A stretch of DNA of 64,000 nucleotides from DTU036 sp964346475 (lineage in GTDB: Bacteria; Bacillota; Clostridia; Peptostreptococcales; Acidaminobacteraceae), in contig CAYFUM010000004.1 of NCBI GenBank assembly GCA_964346475.1, forward strand, positions 20,903 to 84,902, written 5' to 3'. The translations under genes were made by a program, and so were the position numbers. Positions 17,517 to 25,132 of this stretch are shown one piece after another. The notes under the pieces are model-generated. The model was not told the DNA's origin and searched no databases. It was given only the letters and a program-made list of their open reading frames with translations. Position 1 is the first letter of the stretch. The number at the start of each line of letters is the position of its first letter.

Positions 17517-18133
17517 AAATCACTTCCGCCGAATTTTTAGGTAGCGCCGTGGGGGAAGCTCAATTCCCCCCCGATGACCTACCTGAGATTGCCCTTGTTG
17601 GTAGGTCCAATGTGGGAAAGAGCTCCCTTCTTAACTATCTTCTTAATAGAAAGAGCCTGGCCAGGACCAGTTCAACACCTGGCAAGACTCAAACTATTAA
17701 TTTTTATGAGATAAACGGTAGTTTTCGTTTTGTTGATCTACCTGGCTATGGCTACGCCAAGGTTTCCAAGGCAGAAAAAGCCAAGTGGGCTAGCTTTATA
17801 GAGCGCTATTTGAGTTCTAGACAGGGCCTAATTGAAATCATGCTCCTTGTGGATATAAGAAGAAAACTGGGAGAAGAGGACTATCAGATGCTAGAATACA
17901 TCAGGGCCCTAGATTTTGAGGGCAGGGTCATTCTAACCAAAATAGATAAGTTAAACCAGTCCCAGATAGTCAGGGCAAGAAGGGAAGTATCTGAGGCACT
18001 AGGTATTCCTCTAGATAGGGTCTTCATTATCAGTAACCTTAAATCGAAGGGTAAGTACCCTCTATGGGAGGATATAAATAGACTATTTAAGTCTAAAGGA
18101 CTAGACATTTCCCTGGAGCGCCAGAATGCTTAG
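17513..18133 (+). CDS. engB: Ribosome biogenesis GTPase EngB (YsxC/YihA)
   Basis: A 206-residue TrmE-Era-type GTPase for 50S assembly. G1 GRSNVGKSS near residue 30, the switch-I region with SSTPGKTQ, G3 DLPGYG near 77, G4 TKID. Start is a GTG overlapping the lon stop by 4 nt; the lon-engB order is conserved in Bacillota. Overlaps the NUDIX-cyclophilin gene by 8 nt. Confidence 0.96.
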   Translation: MKITSAEFLGSAVGEAQFPPDDLPEIALVGRSNVGKSSLLNYLLNRKSLARTSSTPGKTQTINFYEINGSFRFVDLPGYGYAKVSKAEKAKWASFIERYLSSRQGLIEIMLLVDIRRKLGEEDYQMLEYIRALDFEGRVILTKIDKLNQSQIVRARREVSEALGIPLDRVFIISNLKSKGKYPLWEDINRLFKSKGLDISLERQNA

Positions 18134-19076
18134 GACCACCCTTGCCTACATAGTTATGGAGGGGAGAGTCCTCATGCTCCATAGAAATAAGAGAAAAGAT
18201 GATATCCACTACGGTAAATATGTAGGACCTGGGGGAAAACTTGAAAGGGGAGAGAGTCCCCACCAGTGTATGGTAAGGGAAGTTTTTGAAGAAACTGGGC
18301 TTAGGGTCCTTGAAGATGAGCTGGTTGGAACCATATTTTTTCCCAACTTTGATGGAGAAAATGATATTTATAGCTATGTCTACAGGGTGGATAGGGCTGA
18401 GGGGGAACTTTTAGCCAACCACGAGGGGGAACCATCCTGGGTAGATCTGGAAAGAGTTGAGGATCTCTCCCTCTGGGAGGGCGATAGGATCTTTCTTCCC
18501 TGGATTTTGGAAGAGGGGCTATTTTTTCAGGCCATCTTCTACTATGAAGGGGGAGTTTTTAAAAATTATAAGGTAAAATTTGGAGGAACGATGAACCAGA
18601 AAGTTAGACTTAGCCTGGAGAGTGGCCAGGACATTATTATTGAGCTCTATCCCGATATAGCCCCTAAGACGGTGGAGAATTTTCTACACTTGGTTGACAA
18701 GGGCTTCTATGATGGCCTAGGCTTCCACAGGATTATCCCAGGCTTTATGATTCAAGGGGGCTGTCCCGAGGGTAGCGGTATGGGAGGACCAGGCTATGGA
18801 ATCCCAGGTGAGTTTAAGAGCAACGGTTTTGAGAATAACCTAAAGCACGAAAGAGGAGTTATCAGCATGGCCAGGAGCATGATGCCAGATTCAGCCGGCA
18901 GCCAGTTCTTTATCATGCACAAGGATGCTAGCCATCTAGATGGTGAGTATGCCGCCTTTGGCAGGGTTATTGAAGGAATGGAAGAGGTGGACAGGATAGC
19001 CCAAGTAGAAACGGGCCCCCAGGATAAACCATTGGAACCCGTTATTATAGCCAGGATGGACCTTATGGAGGAGTAA
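18126..19076 (+). CDS. NUDIX hydrolase fused to a cyclophilin-type peptidyl-prolyl isomerase
   Basis: A 316-residue open frame made of two families. Residues 1-155 are a MutT-type NUDIX hydrolase; the NUDIX box runs from GGKLERGES to VFEETGL (REVFEETG core intact), suggesting 8-oxo-dGTP or related diphosphatase activity. Residues 156-316 are a cyclophilin: FHRIIPGFMIQGG, GSQFFIMHKD, YAAFGRVIEGM. The NUDIX part already ends where stand-alone relatives end (NYKVKFGG), and the cyclophilin part starts with its own methionine behind GGAGG. So this may be a true fusion, or a lost stop between two neighbours with both a long and a short product. The stop sits in a terminator hairpin. Confidence 0.85.
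   Translation: MLRTTLAYIVMEGRVLMLHRNKRKDDIHYGKYVGPGGKLERGESPHQCMVREVFEETGLRVLEDELVGTIFFPNFDGENDIYSYVYRVDRAEGELLANHEGEPSWVDLERVEDLSLWEGDRIFLPWILEEGLFFQAIFYYEGGVFKNYKVKFGGTMNQKVRLSLESGQDIIIELYPDIAPKTVENFLHLVDKGFYDGLGFHRIIPGFMIQGGCPEGSGMGGPGYGIPGEFKSNGFENNLKHERGVISMARSMMPDSAGSQFFIMHKDASHLDGEYAAFGRVIEGMEEVDRIAQVETGPQDKPLEPVIIARMDLMEE
18582..18593 (+). promoter_or_regulatory. Internal ribosome site and start for a free cyclophilin
   Basis: GGAGG (18582-18586), 4-nt spacer, ATG at 18591-18593, in frame with the long reading frame. It could give a separate 161-residue cyclophilin in addition to the fused protein. The match and spacing are as good as those of real starts in this window. Confidence 0.6.
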
Positions 19077-19089
19077 TCCTCCTTTTTTA
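19067..19089 (+). terminator. Terminator ending the tig-to-NUDIX/cyclophilin operon
   Basis: GGAGGA (19067-19072), loop GTAA, TCCTCC (19077-19082), then TTTTTTAT. The stop codon TAA (19074-19076) is in the loop. There is no T-run on the other strand, so it does not serve the convergent glutamine synthetase gene. Confidence 0.85.
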
Positions 19090-19090
19090 T

Positions 19091-21136
19091 TTAATAGAGA
19101 CTGTAGAGCATTTTGGCATAGTCAGGATAGGGATAATCCTGGCTTGGCAGTAGGTCCTCGATATCCTCGGCGTGGAGTCTGAGCCTCAGCAAGCTGGAGT
19201 CTATTCTCCCTGAGAAATCCCTAGCGATTTTCTCGGGGTTTTTTTCTTCAAGGCAATCGGCCAACTTTTCTTCTAGTCTATTTAAGTCCATAAGAGTCCT
19301 CTTATAAAGATCCAGGTGGCTATTTAAAAGATCCTTAAAGTCCCTGTCAATTTCAGCCAATTTACTGACTTTAAATATCTCTTCTCTAAAGCTGGGGAGT
19401 AGGTCCCTCTTAATCATGGATTTAATTATTTTAGCCTCACTTAGTTTGGTATTGACATACTGGCTATAAAGGATGGAACTTCTGGCCTGGAGTTCCTCCT
19501 TTGAAAGGACTCCCGTCTTCTCAAACATCTCCAGACTTTCCTGGGAAAGGAGAGCTGGAATGCACTCCAGATAGCTGGCAGGACTTGGAAGTCCTCTTTT
19601 CTGGGCTTCTTTAAGCCAGTCCTCACTATAGCCATCGCCTTCATAAAGGATGTCCTTAGACTCATTTAGCTTTACAGCCAGGTAAGAGAAGGCCTGGTCC
19701 TGGGGGGAATCGAGTTTTGCTAGATCTCTATGAAATTCCTCCAAGACCCTGGAAAGGCCAGCCAGGAGACTTATGTTTAGCATGGCTGCGGACCTGGAGG
19801 CTCCCAGCATCCTGACTTCAAACTTATTACCAGTAAAGGCTATAGGGGAGGTCCTGTTCCTGTCAGTGCTATCTGCAGGGAAATCTGCCAGCTGGGGAAG
19901 AGAGAGTTCCCTACTATCTGAGTCCAGACAGCGCTCACCCAGTAGGTCTCCAAGGGTGGCATGAAGCTCTTCTCCTAGATAGACTGATACTACTGATGGT
20001 GGGGCCTCATAGCCTCCCAGACGGTGGTCGTTGCCGGCATCACTGCTAGCAAGTCTAAGCAAGGTGGCATGGCGTTTGGCCACAAGGATAAAGGCAGTGA
20101 GAAAGACGAGAAATCTCAGATTTTCTCTAGGTGAGTCTCCGGGCTCCAGCAGGTTTACCCCGCTGCTGGTAAGAAAGGAGATGTTATTGTGTTTTCCTGA
20201 GCCATTTATACCCTCATAGGGTTTTTCATGGAGTAGACAGACCAGGCCGTGCTCGCTGGCTTTTTGCTGGAGGACGTCCATGACAATCATGTTTTGATCG
20301 ATAGCCAGGCTGGCTATTTCCTGGTGGGCCACTATTTCAAATTGGCTAGGTGCTGACTCATTGTGTTCACACTGGGCGTAGATACCCAGCTTCCAGAGCT
20401 CTTGGTTGACATCCTGCATAAAGCGGCTGACCTTGGTGGGTATACTTCCCAGATAGTGGTCTTCAAACTCTTGACCCTTGGGGGGAGGACTGCCAAGAAG
20501 GGTTCTACCTGTGTAGACCAGGTCGGGTCTTTTTTCATAGTAGTCCTTTCTTATTAGGAAATACTCCTGCTCTAGGCCAATCATGGGCTTGACCCCCTTG
20601 AGCTCTTTTTCTCCCAGCAGGTGGAGGAGTTTTGTTGCACTGGAATTAAAGCTGTCCACAGCCCTTAGAAGGGGGCTTTTTAAATCCAGCTGGTCTCCTC
20701 TATAGGAAATAAAGATACTGGGGATGTAGAGCACATGGCCACGTATGAAGGCAAAGGAACTTATATCCCAGTAGGTAAAGCCTCTGGCTTCAAAGGTTGC
20801 TCTCAGTCCCCCTGTGGGAAAACTGGAGCCATCGGTTTCGCCCTTAATTAGAGCAGAGCCAGAAAAATGGAGCAGGGGGAGTTCATCCTCCTGGGTTAAA
20901 AAGGTGTTATGCTTCTCTGCACTGTGGCCGGTTAAGGGGATGAACCAGTGGCTGTAGTGGCTGGCACCATTGTCCAGGGCCCAGTTTTTCATGGCGTGGG
21001 CCATGGCATCAGCGGTTTCCCTGTCCATAAGAGTCTCTCTGTAGAGGGCAGTTTTCCATTTCTTATATATGGGGCTGGGGAGTCTTTTTTTCATCTCCCT
21101 GCGATTAAATTGTAGGCTACCAAAGTTTTCTAACAT
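19091..21136 (-). CDS. glnN: Type III glutamine synthetase
   Basis: A 681-residue GSIII, the large form (near 700 residues) found in many anaerobes, making glutamine from glutamate and ammonia with ATP. Recognisable elements in order: the N-terminal GSIII region FGSLQFNRREM, HNTFL, GLEQEYFLI (metal-binding Glu), EHNESAPSQFEI, the GSGKHNN loop, and NRTSPIAFTGNKFEVR with the substrate arginine. The C-terminal helical region (about 560-681) is intact. GGAGAAGGCC precedes the ATG. Divided from the next upstream gene by a terminator, it appears to be a single transcription unit; no glutamine riboswitch is seen in the short gap. Confidence 0.93.
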   Translation of the reverse strand: MLENFGSLQFNRREMKKRLPSPIYKKWKTALYRETLMDRETADAMAHAMKNWALDNGASHYSHWFIPLTGHSAEKHNTFLTQEDELPLLHFSGSALIKGETDGSSFPTGGLRATFEARGFTYWDISSFAFIRGHVLYIPSIFISYRGDQLDLKSPLLRAVDSFNSSATKLLHLLGEKELKGVKPMIGLEQEYFLIRKDYYEKRPDLVYTGRTLLGSPPPKGQEFEDHYLGSIPTKVSRFMQDVNQELWKLGIYAQCEHNESAPSQFEIVAHQEIASLAIDQNMIVMDVLQQKASEHGLVCLLHEKPYEGINGSGKHNNISFLTSSGVNLLEPGDSPRENLRFLVFLTAFILVAKRHATLLRLASSDAGNDHRLGGYEAPPSVVSVYLGEELHATLGDLLGERCLDSDSRELSLPQLADFPADSTDRNRTSPIAFTGNKFEVRMLGASRSAAMLNISLLAGLSRVLEEFHRDLAKLDSPQDQAFSYLAVKLNESKDILYEGDGYSEDWLKEAQKRGLPSPASYLECIPALLSQESLEMFEKTGVLSKEELQARSSILYSQYVNTKLSEAKIIKSMIKRDLLPSFREEIFKVSKLAEIDRDFKDLLNSHLDLYKRTLMDLNRLEEKLADCLEEKNPEKIARDFSGRIDSSLLRLRLHAEDIEDLLPSQDYPYPDYAKMLYSLY

Positions 21137-21187
21137 GGCCTTCTCCTTCTATATCAGTATTACAGAGAGTTTACCAGTAAAATGGGT

Positions 21188-21214
21188 AAAAAAAAAGCCC
21201 TAATCTTTTGGGCT
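21188..21214 (-). terminator. Terminator after the DUF3841 pair
   Basis: On the minus strand, AGCCC (from 21214) and GGGCT (to 21196) form a stem followed by a run of about eight T. It ends the DUF3841 transcript before the glnN start. Confidence 0.75.
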
Positions 21215-21218
21215 CCTT

Positions 21219-21782
21219 TTAGTCTATGGATAGGATCCACTTTTTTTCAATTTGCCAGAGGGCAGCCTGGTAGTCTTTATCAGGGTCAATATCTTCTTCA
21301 AAGAGTCTATCCCAGCTCTTTACTACCCTTTGTTTTAATAGGGGATAGAAACTGGTCAAGTAAATATCCTGCTCCCTAGCTATCCCCTGTCTTTTAAGCT
21401 CAGCCTGGAAACTGGCCAGATCTTCCTCGTCTTTTTCAAGGTAGGCCAGGTTTTGAATCCTGTTCCACTTATAGGCTGAAAAGAGGATGACTTGGTCTAG
21501 GTCAACTTCTAGTCTTATTATTTTACTTCCAGGATACTTCTCAACATATCTGGGATCAGTAAAAAGCCAGATAGGATACCGGGCATCCCGGGGTTTTTCT
21601 ACATACCTAGGAGCTTTCATTATAAACCAGTTATAGGCAGCGAGAAAAATAGAGGAGAGCTCATCATATTTTTTCTCTATAAACTCTTTTTTTACCAGGT
21701 AGAGGTCCTCTTTTTCCAGGGTATTTATCACTATATCACTCTGGGAGGTGTAGAGAATTAATTTTCCATTATTTGTTTCCAT
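21219..21782 (-). CDS. DUF3841 protein, second paralogue
   Basis: A 187-residue protein sharing with its neighbour the DUF3841 features: the opening LYTSQSD, LVKKEFIEKKYDE, ARYPIWLFTDP, a VDLDQVILFSAYKWN segment, a FYPLLKQRVVKSWDRLF segment and a W-x-I-x-K-x-W end. Function unknown; the fold suggests a small soluble protein. The ATG at 21782 is chosen for AGGAGG six bases upstream; an earlier in-frame start would overlap the paralogue by more than 40 nt. It lies 8 nt after that gene and is probably cotranscribed. About a third of positions look alike between the two by eye. Confidence 0.8.
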   Translation of the reverse strand: METNNGKLILYTSQSDIVINTLEKEDLYLVKKEFIEKKYDELSSIFLAAYNWFIMKAPRYVEKPRDARYPIWLFTDPRYVEKYPGSKIIRLEVDLDQVILFSAYKWNRIQNLAYLEKDEEDLASFQAELKRQGIAREQDIYLTSFYPLLKQRVVKSWDRLFEEDIDPDKDYQAALWQIEKKWILSID

Positions 21783-21790
21783 ACGTCCTC

Positions 21791-22366
21791 CTAACCTTCT
21801 AGAATGTCTACCACCCAGTCCTTTTTTATTTCCCACAGGGTAGCTTGCATTAGAGGGTTTTCTCCCTTGTCATCAAAAAGCCTGGTCCAGCTAGCTAGGA
21901 TTTTTTGTTTGAGTAGGGGGTAGAAGTTACCCAAATCCCCAGAAACCAGGGCTGCCTCATTGGTGATGCCATACCTTTCTAGCTCCAGATTATGTCTTTT
22001 TTCATCCTCCCTATCCAGGGGTAGGTAGAAGTGGTTGACAACATAGCCCCAGCGGTTGGCGTCAAAGTAGACCACCTTGTCCTGGTCAACCTCCAGGGTA
22101 AGAATAAGGGTGTCCTCGGTGGGCTGGAGCATAAAATCAGAGCTTGTGGATAGCCAGATGGGATAATTGACCCCTGGGGGCCTTGCAACTATCTTTGAAG
22201 CCTGGCTAGTATACCAGTCATAGAGCTTTAGATAGTAGTCACTCATATCACCCATTTTTTCGGTTATATATTCTTTTTTAACCCTGTAGACCCCCTGGTC
22301 TTCCAGGTCGCTTAGAATATTTTTATTTTGTCTAGTCCAGAGTTGCACTTTTTTAGTCTTCATCAT
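21791..22366 (-). CDS. DUF3841 protein, first paralogue
   Basis: A 191-residue protein of the same family: VQLWTRQNKN, YRVKKEYITEKMGD, VNYPIWLSTSSDF, LEVDQDKVVYFDANRWGYVVN, FYPLLKQKILASWTRLFDD, LWEIKKDWV. These line up one for one with the downstream copy, so the pair came from a tandem duplication and then diverged. Two possible starts (ATG ATG) follow AGAGGTT. The gap to the FAH gene upstream is only 35 nt and contains a weak terminator, so some read-through from that operon is possible. The reaction is unknown. Confidence 0.8.
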   Translation of the reverse strand: MMKTKKVQLWTRQNKNILSDLEDQGVYRVKKEYITEKMGDMSDYYLKLYDWYTSQASKIVARPPGVNYPIWLSTSSDFMLQPTEDTLILTLEVDQDKVVYFDANRWGYVVNHFYLPLDREDEKRHNLELERYGITNEAALVSGDLGNFYPLLKQKILASWTRLFDDKGENPLMQATLWEIKKDWVVDILEG

Positions 22367-22383
22367 AACCTCTGCTTCTTAGA

Positions 22384-22406
22384 GAAAATAGCCCCTAGAG
22401 GCTATT
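22384..22406 (-). terminator. Weak terminator after the FAH gene
   Basis: On the minus strand AATAGCC (22406-22400) and GGCTATT (22393-22387) form a 7-bp stem followed by TTCTCT, a poor T-run. The TAG stop of the FAH gene is within the stem. Confidence 0.45.
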
Positions 22407-23220
22407 TAATTATATTAGTTAGACTGCCAAGGCCCTCTATTTTGCACTGGACTATATCTCCCTTTTTTAAATATTCAGGGGGCTTTCTCCCTGCACCAAC
22501 TCCCGAAGGGGTACCAGTAAATATTATATCTCCGGGGTAGAGGGTAAGTCCCTGGGAAAGCTGGCTTACCAGCTGGTCTATATCAAAGATGAGGTCCCTG
22601 GTATTGCCTCTTTGGCGTTCTTCGCCATTTACAGTAAGGCTAAGATCAAGCTGGGGCGGGTAGGCTATAGATTCCCTTGTTATAAGTCGAGTGGATAGGG
22701 CGGTGAAGCCATCTAGGCTCTTGCCCTTTAACCACTGCTTGTGGCTGGTCTGTAGATCCCTGGCTGTAAAGTCATTTCCAATCATGTAGCCAAAGATGAC
22801 AGACTCAACTTCTTCTTTTTTTAGGTTTTTACACTGCTTTCCTATAACTAGGACCAGCTCCACCTCATAGTCTAGGCTTTCTGTGTGGTCCTGCCAGTCT
22901 TTCAGGCCATCGCCATCGGAAATAAGTATTTTGGGTGCCTTCATAAAATAAATAGGTGCCTGGGGCTGCTGGGCTTCTTCTATTTCAGATAATTCCTGGA
23001 TATGATCAAGGTAGTTTTTTCCAAGGCAAAAAACCCTGCCAGCTTCTTCAAAGGGACAGAGGAGCTTGACTTCATTTAGCTCAAGGGCTTGTCCCCTGGG
23101 GATATCCTTGTCGGCATATAAATAATCCATAAGGTCTATAGCACCTAGGGGGATTATCCGGTCACCTTCTATAATTCCCAGCTGGGCTACTTTATTATTT
23201 ATAAATCTACTTATTATCAT
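22402..23220 (-). CDS. Fumarylacetoacetate hydrolase (FAH) family protein
   Basis: A 272-residue FAH-superfamily protein. A short N-terminal region is followed by FCLGKNYLDHIQE, the metal-binding acidic residues in LDYEVELVLVIGK (Glu/Asp pattern E-x-E), MIGNDFTARDLQ, and IIFTGTPSGVGAGRKPPEYL. Family members act as acylpyruvate hydrolases, oxaloacetate decarboxylases or isomerases; the substrate here is not known. It overlaps the DUF4438 gene by 14 nt and has only a weak AGGT ribosome site, so it is probably translated by coupling. Confidence 0.85.
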   Translation of the reverse strand: MIISRFINNKVAQLGIIEGDRIIPLGAIDLMDYLYADKDIPRGQALELNEVKLLCPFEEAGRVFCLGKNYLDHIQELSEIEEAQQPQAPIYFMKAPKILISDGDGLKDWQDHTESLDYEVELVLVIGKQCKNLKKEEVESVIFGYMIGNDFTARDLQTSHKQWLKGKSLDGFTALSTRLITRESIAYPPQLDLSLTVNGEERQRGNTRDLIFDIDQLVSQLSQGLTLYPGDIIFTGTPSGVGAGRKPPEYLKKGDIVQCKIEGLGSLTNIIK

Positions 23221-24076
23221 CGTCGATACCTAAATAATTTGCTAGGTTTGCATCCTGGTCTATAAAGGGGACCAAGGCATTATTCTTGGCAGACATAAGG
23301 GTGGTTACTCCTGGCCCATGGCCTGACTGGACGCAGTTGGAGTGGACAATAACTCCCAGGGTTCCACTTCCCTTGAGGTACTGTCTACCAAACCTGGTAT
23401 CGCAGTCCTGGAGGAAGACCAGGTCACCAAAGGCCAGTTTATCTAGGCCTAGCTCTTCTAGTAGCTCTTTATCCCCTGTCATTATGTCATAGTCACCTGT
23501 ATAGGCGCTGGAGGCCCCTATACCGCTGCCCATTAGTTTGGCTGGCACAAGGGCTTTTACTGGAACATGTAGGCGGCCCTCTTCTTCTCTTATATCTAAT
23601 TTATCAAGTAGATCAGGATCCAGGCTCATGACATGGACTGTTGGGTGGTCAAGAAGTCTAAGTCCCTGGCCCAGAGCCCAGATTTTTATCTTATCACCGA
23701 TATTCATCCTCTCTAAATCTTTCCTTTTAAAATAGCAGATGGTATGGTCTATTCCACCATGCATACCGGTCACAAAGCCCACTGCCCCCTTAGCTTCTCC
23801 GCTGACTACTTCAGCCCTGTTTCCAACACAGGAAAGGGTAATAAGGGCTGCGTTTTCTGACGGGTCCTCTAATTTTAGACTAACCCCTGGCTCCACATGA
23901 TCGGCAGCCAGCTCCATGCAGTTGTCGCCTATCTTGTAGTTTAGAACGATACCTCCTACTGAAGGCAGAAGGAGGTTTTGTCCCTCGGGGGTGGATTGGT
24001 AGTTTCTTATAAGGGTAGGGGCGTGTATCTCTCCCTGGAGAAAAAATTCAACAAGTTTGTCTCTGTTAGTCTTCAT
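23207..24076 (-). CDS. DUF4438 family protein
   Basis: A 289-residue protein matching DUF4438, a family of unknown function in anaerobes. Visible conserved blocks: HAPTLIRNY near the start, GGIVLNYKIGDN, ADHVEPGVSL, TLSCVGN, GFVTGMHGGIDH, PKLMGSGIGAS-like VPAKLMGSGIGASS, and IVHSNCVQSGHGPGVTTLMS. The clustered Asp, His and Cys residues suggest a metal or nucleotide-bound enzyme, which is only inference. AGGAG precedes the ATG. Positioned between the ferredoxin-like DUF2148 gene (10-nt gap) and the FAH gene. Confidence 0.82.
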   Translation of the reverse strand: MKTNRDKLVEFFLQGEIHAPTLIRNYQSTPEGQNLLLPSVGGIVLNYKIGDNCMELAADHVEPGVSLKLEDPSENAALITLSCVGNRAEVVSGEAKGAVGFVTGMHGGIDHTICYFKRKDLERMNIGDKIKIWALGQGLRLLDHPTVHVMSLDPDLLDKLDIREEEGRLHVPVKALVPAKLMGSGIGASSAYTGDYDIMTGDKELLEELGLDKLAFGDLVFLQDCDTRFGRQYLKGSGTLGVIVHSNCVQSGHGPGVTTLMSAKNNALVPFIDQDANLANYLGIDDDNK

Positions 24077-24086
24077 GGGTTAGCTC

Positions 24087-24620
24087 CTAACTGGTTGCTC
24101 TATCAAAGTAGATGTTTTTCTTGCTTACATTAAGAGGTGCCGCTATAACGGATACCACATCCTTTTCAAAGATGCCTAGATTCATACAGGCCTTACCTAT
24201 ACTCATCATAATCCTGCTATCTATACCCAGAGTCTGACCCAGTGAAAGGGCGGAGCCCAGGGCAAGGCCAAGGTCTATACTGGGATAGACACATCTACCC
24301 TTGTTTTTTCTGTTTTCAGAGCAGTCAGCGTAGCCGCAAAAACCACAATTGGGAACATTTCTGGGTTCATCTATGCAGCCTATAAGAAGGAGCATTTGGG
24401 AGTTTTCCAGATTTCTAGCATCCCTTATGAAAAAGGGTATGTCATGCTCAACAGCCTGTTTTTTCATCTCTTCAATGATGGCGGGAAAGTCTTCTTCTTC
24501 AAGAAGTATGTATTCCAGATGGTCGACTCCCTTGGCCTTGGGAGCTGTTTTTGCTCTAGCTAGCATGGAAACACCAGCCTGCTCCATTGCTTTTTTTATC
24601 ATTTCCTCTTCTCTAATCAT
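24087..24620 (-). CDS. DUF2148 ferredoxin-like protein
   Basis: A 177-residue protein of the DUF2148 family. It has a cysteine cluster typical of an iron-sulfur site: LIGCIDEPRN, then VPNCGFCGYADC, then NKGRC. Further conserved: GLALGSALSLGQTLGIDSRI. It may carry electrons or act as a small iron-sulfur enzyme; no substrate is known. AGGAGG precedes the ATG. It lies between cobO (8-nt gap) and DUF4438 in the same operon. Confidence 0.85.
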   Translation of the reverse strand: MIREEEMIKKAMEQAGVSMLARAKTAPKAKGVDHLEYILLEEEDFPAIIEEMKKQAVEHDIPFFIRDARNLENSQMLLLIGCIDEPRNVPNCGFCGYADCSENRKNKGRCVYPSIDLGLALGSALSLGQTLGIDSRIMMSIGKACMNLGIFEKDVVSVIAAPLNVSKKNIYFDRATS

Positions 24621-24628
24621 TTTTCCTC

Positions 24629-25129
24629 CTAGTATTCAATACCTTTTCTGGCCTCCTGGCCTTTGTCATAGTAGTGTTTAATCTCCTTCATCTCAGTTAC
24701 TAGATCAGCTCTTTCGAGAAGCTCTCTTGGCGCATAGCGTCCCGTACTTATGAGCTCTGTTTTGCCAGCTAGATCTATGAGCTCCAGGACCTCTCCTAGT
24801 TCTAGAAGTCCCAGGTAGATAGCTATGTGAAGCTCATCTAAAATCAGCATATCAAAGCGCTTTTCCTTAAGATAGTAATGGGCTCTTTTTAAGGCTTCTT
24901 TAGCTCTGTCTATATCTTCCTTGTCGGGTTTTTTATCTATAAAACAGTCTCTGCCAGTAATCTCAAAACTGAAGTCTTCTAGCATTTCCATAGGGGAAAT
25001 TTCGCTATAGGCAAGACCCTTGACGAACTGGATCATATGGACCTTTTTTCCAGCCCCTAGGGCCCTTATAGCAAGGCCCAGGGCAGCTGTAGTTTTTCCC
25101 TTACCTTCTCCAGTATAAACTTGATACAT
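24629..25129 (-). CDS. cobO: Cob(I)yrinic acid a,c-diamide adenosyltransferase, CobO/BtuR type
   Basis: A 166-residue P-loop protein: GEGKGKTTAALG at residues 7-18, HMIQFVKG, LDELHIAIYLGLL (Walker B region), STGRYAPRELLERADLVTEM. These are the CobO/CobA/BtuR hallmarks; the enzyme adenosylates corrinoids. No other cobalamin gene is in the window, so it likely serves scavenged or elsewhere-made corrinoid. It begins 3 nt after the dnaI stop, an odd operon partner for a primosome loader. Confidence 0.9.
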   Translation of the reverse strand: MYQVYTGEGKGKTTAALGLAIRALGAGKKVHMIQFVKGLAYSEISPMEMLEDFSFEITGRDCFIDKKPDKEDIDRAKEALKRAHYYLKEKRFDMLILDELHIAIYLGLLELGEVLELIDLAGKTELISTGRYAPRELLERADLVTEMKEIKHYYDKGQEARKGIEY

Positions 25130-25132
25130 ACT

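Noticed and set aside
21137..21187. Glutamine riboswitch upstream of the GSIII gene
   Set aside because: The gap is too short and has no such structure; only weak promoter-like bases are visible.
24349..24681. Plus-strand open frame opposite DUF2148 and cobO
   Set aside because: It runs over two real genes and has no ribosome site or family match.
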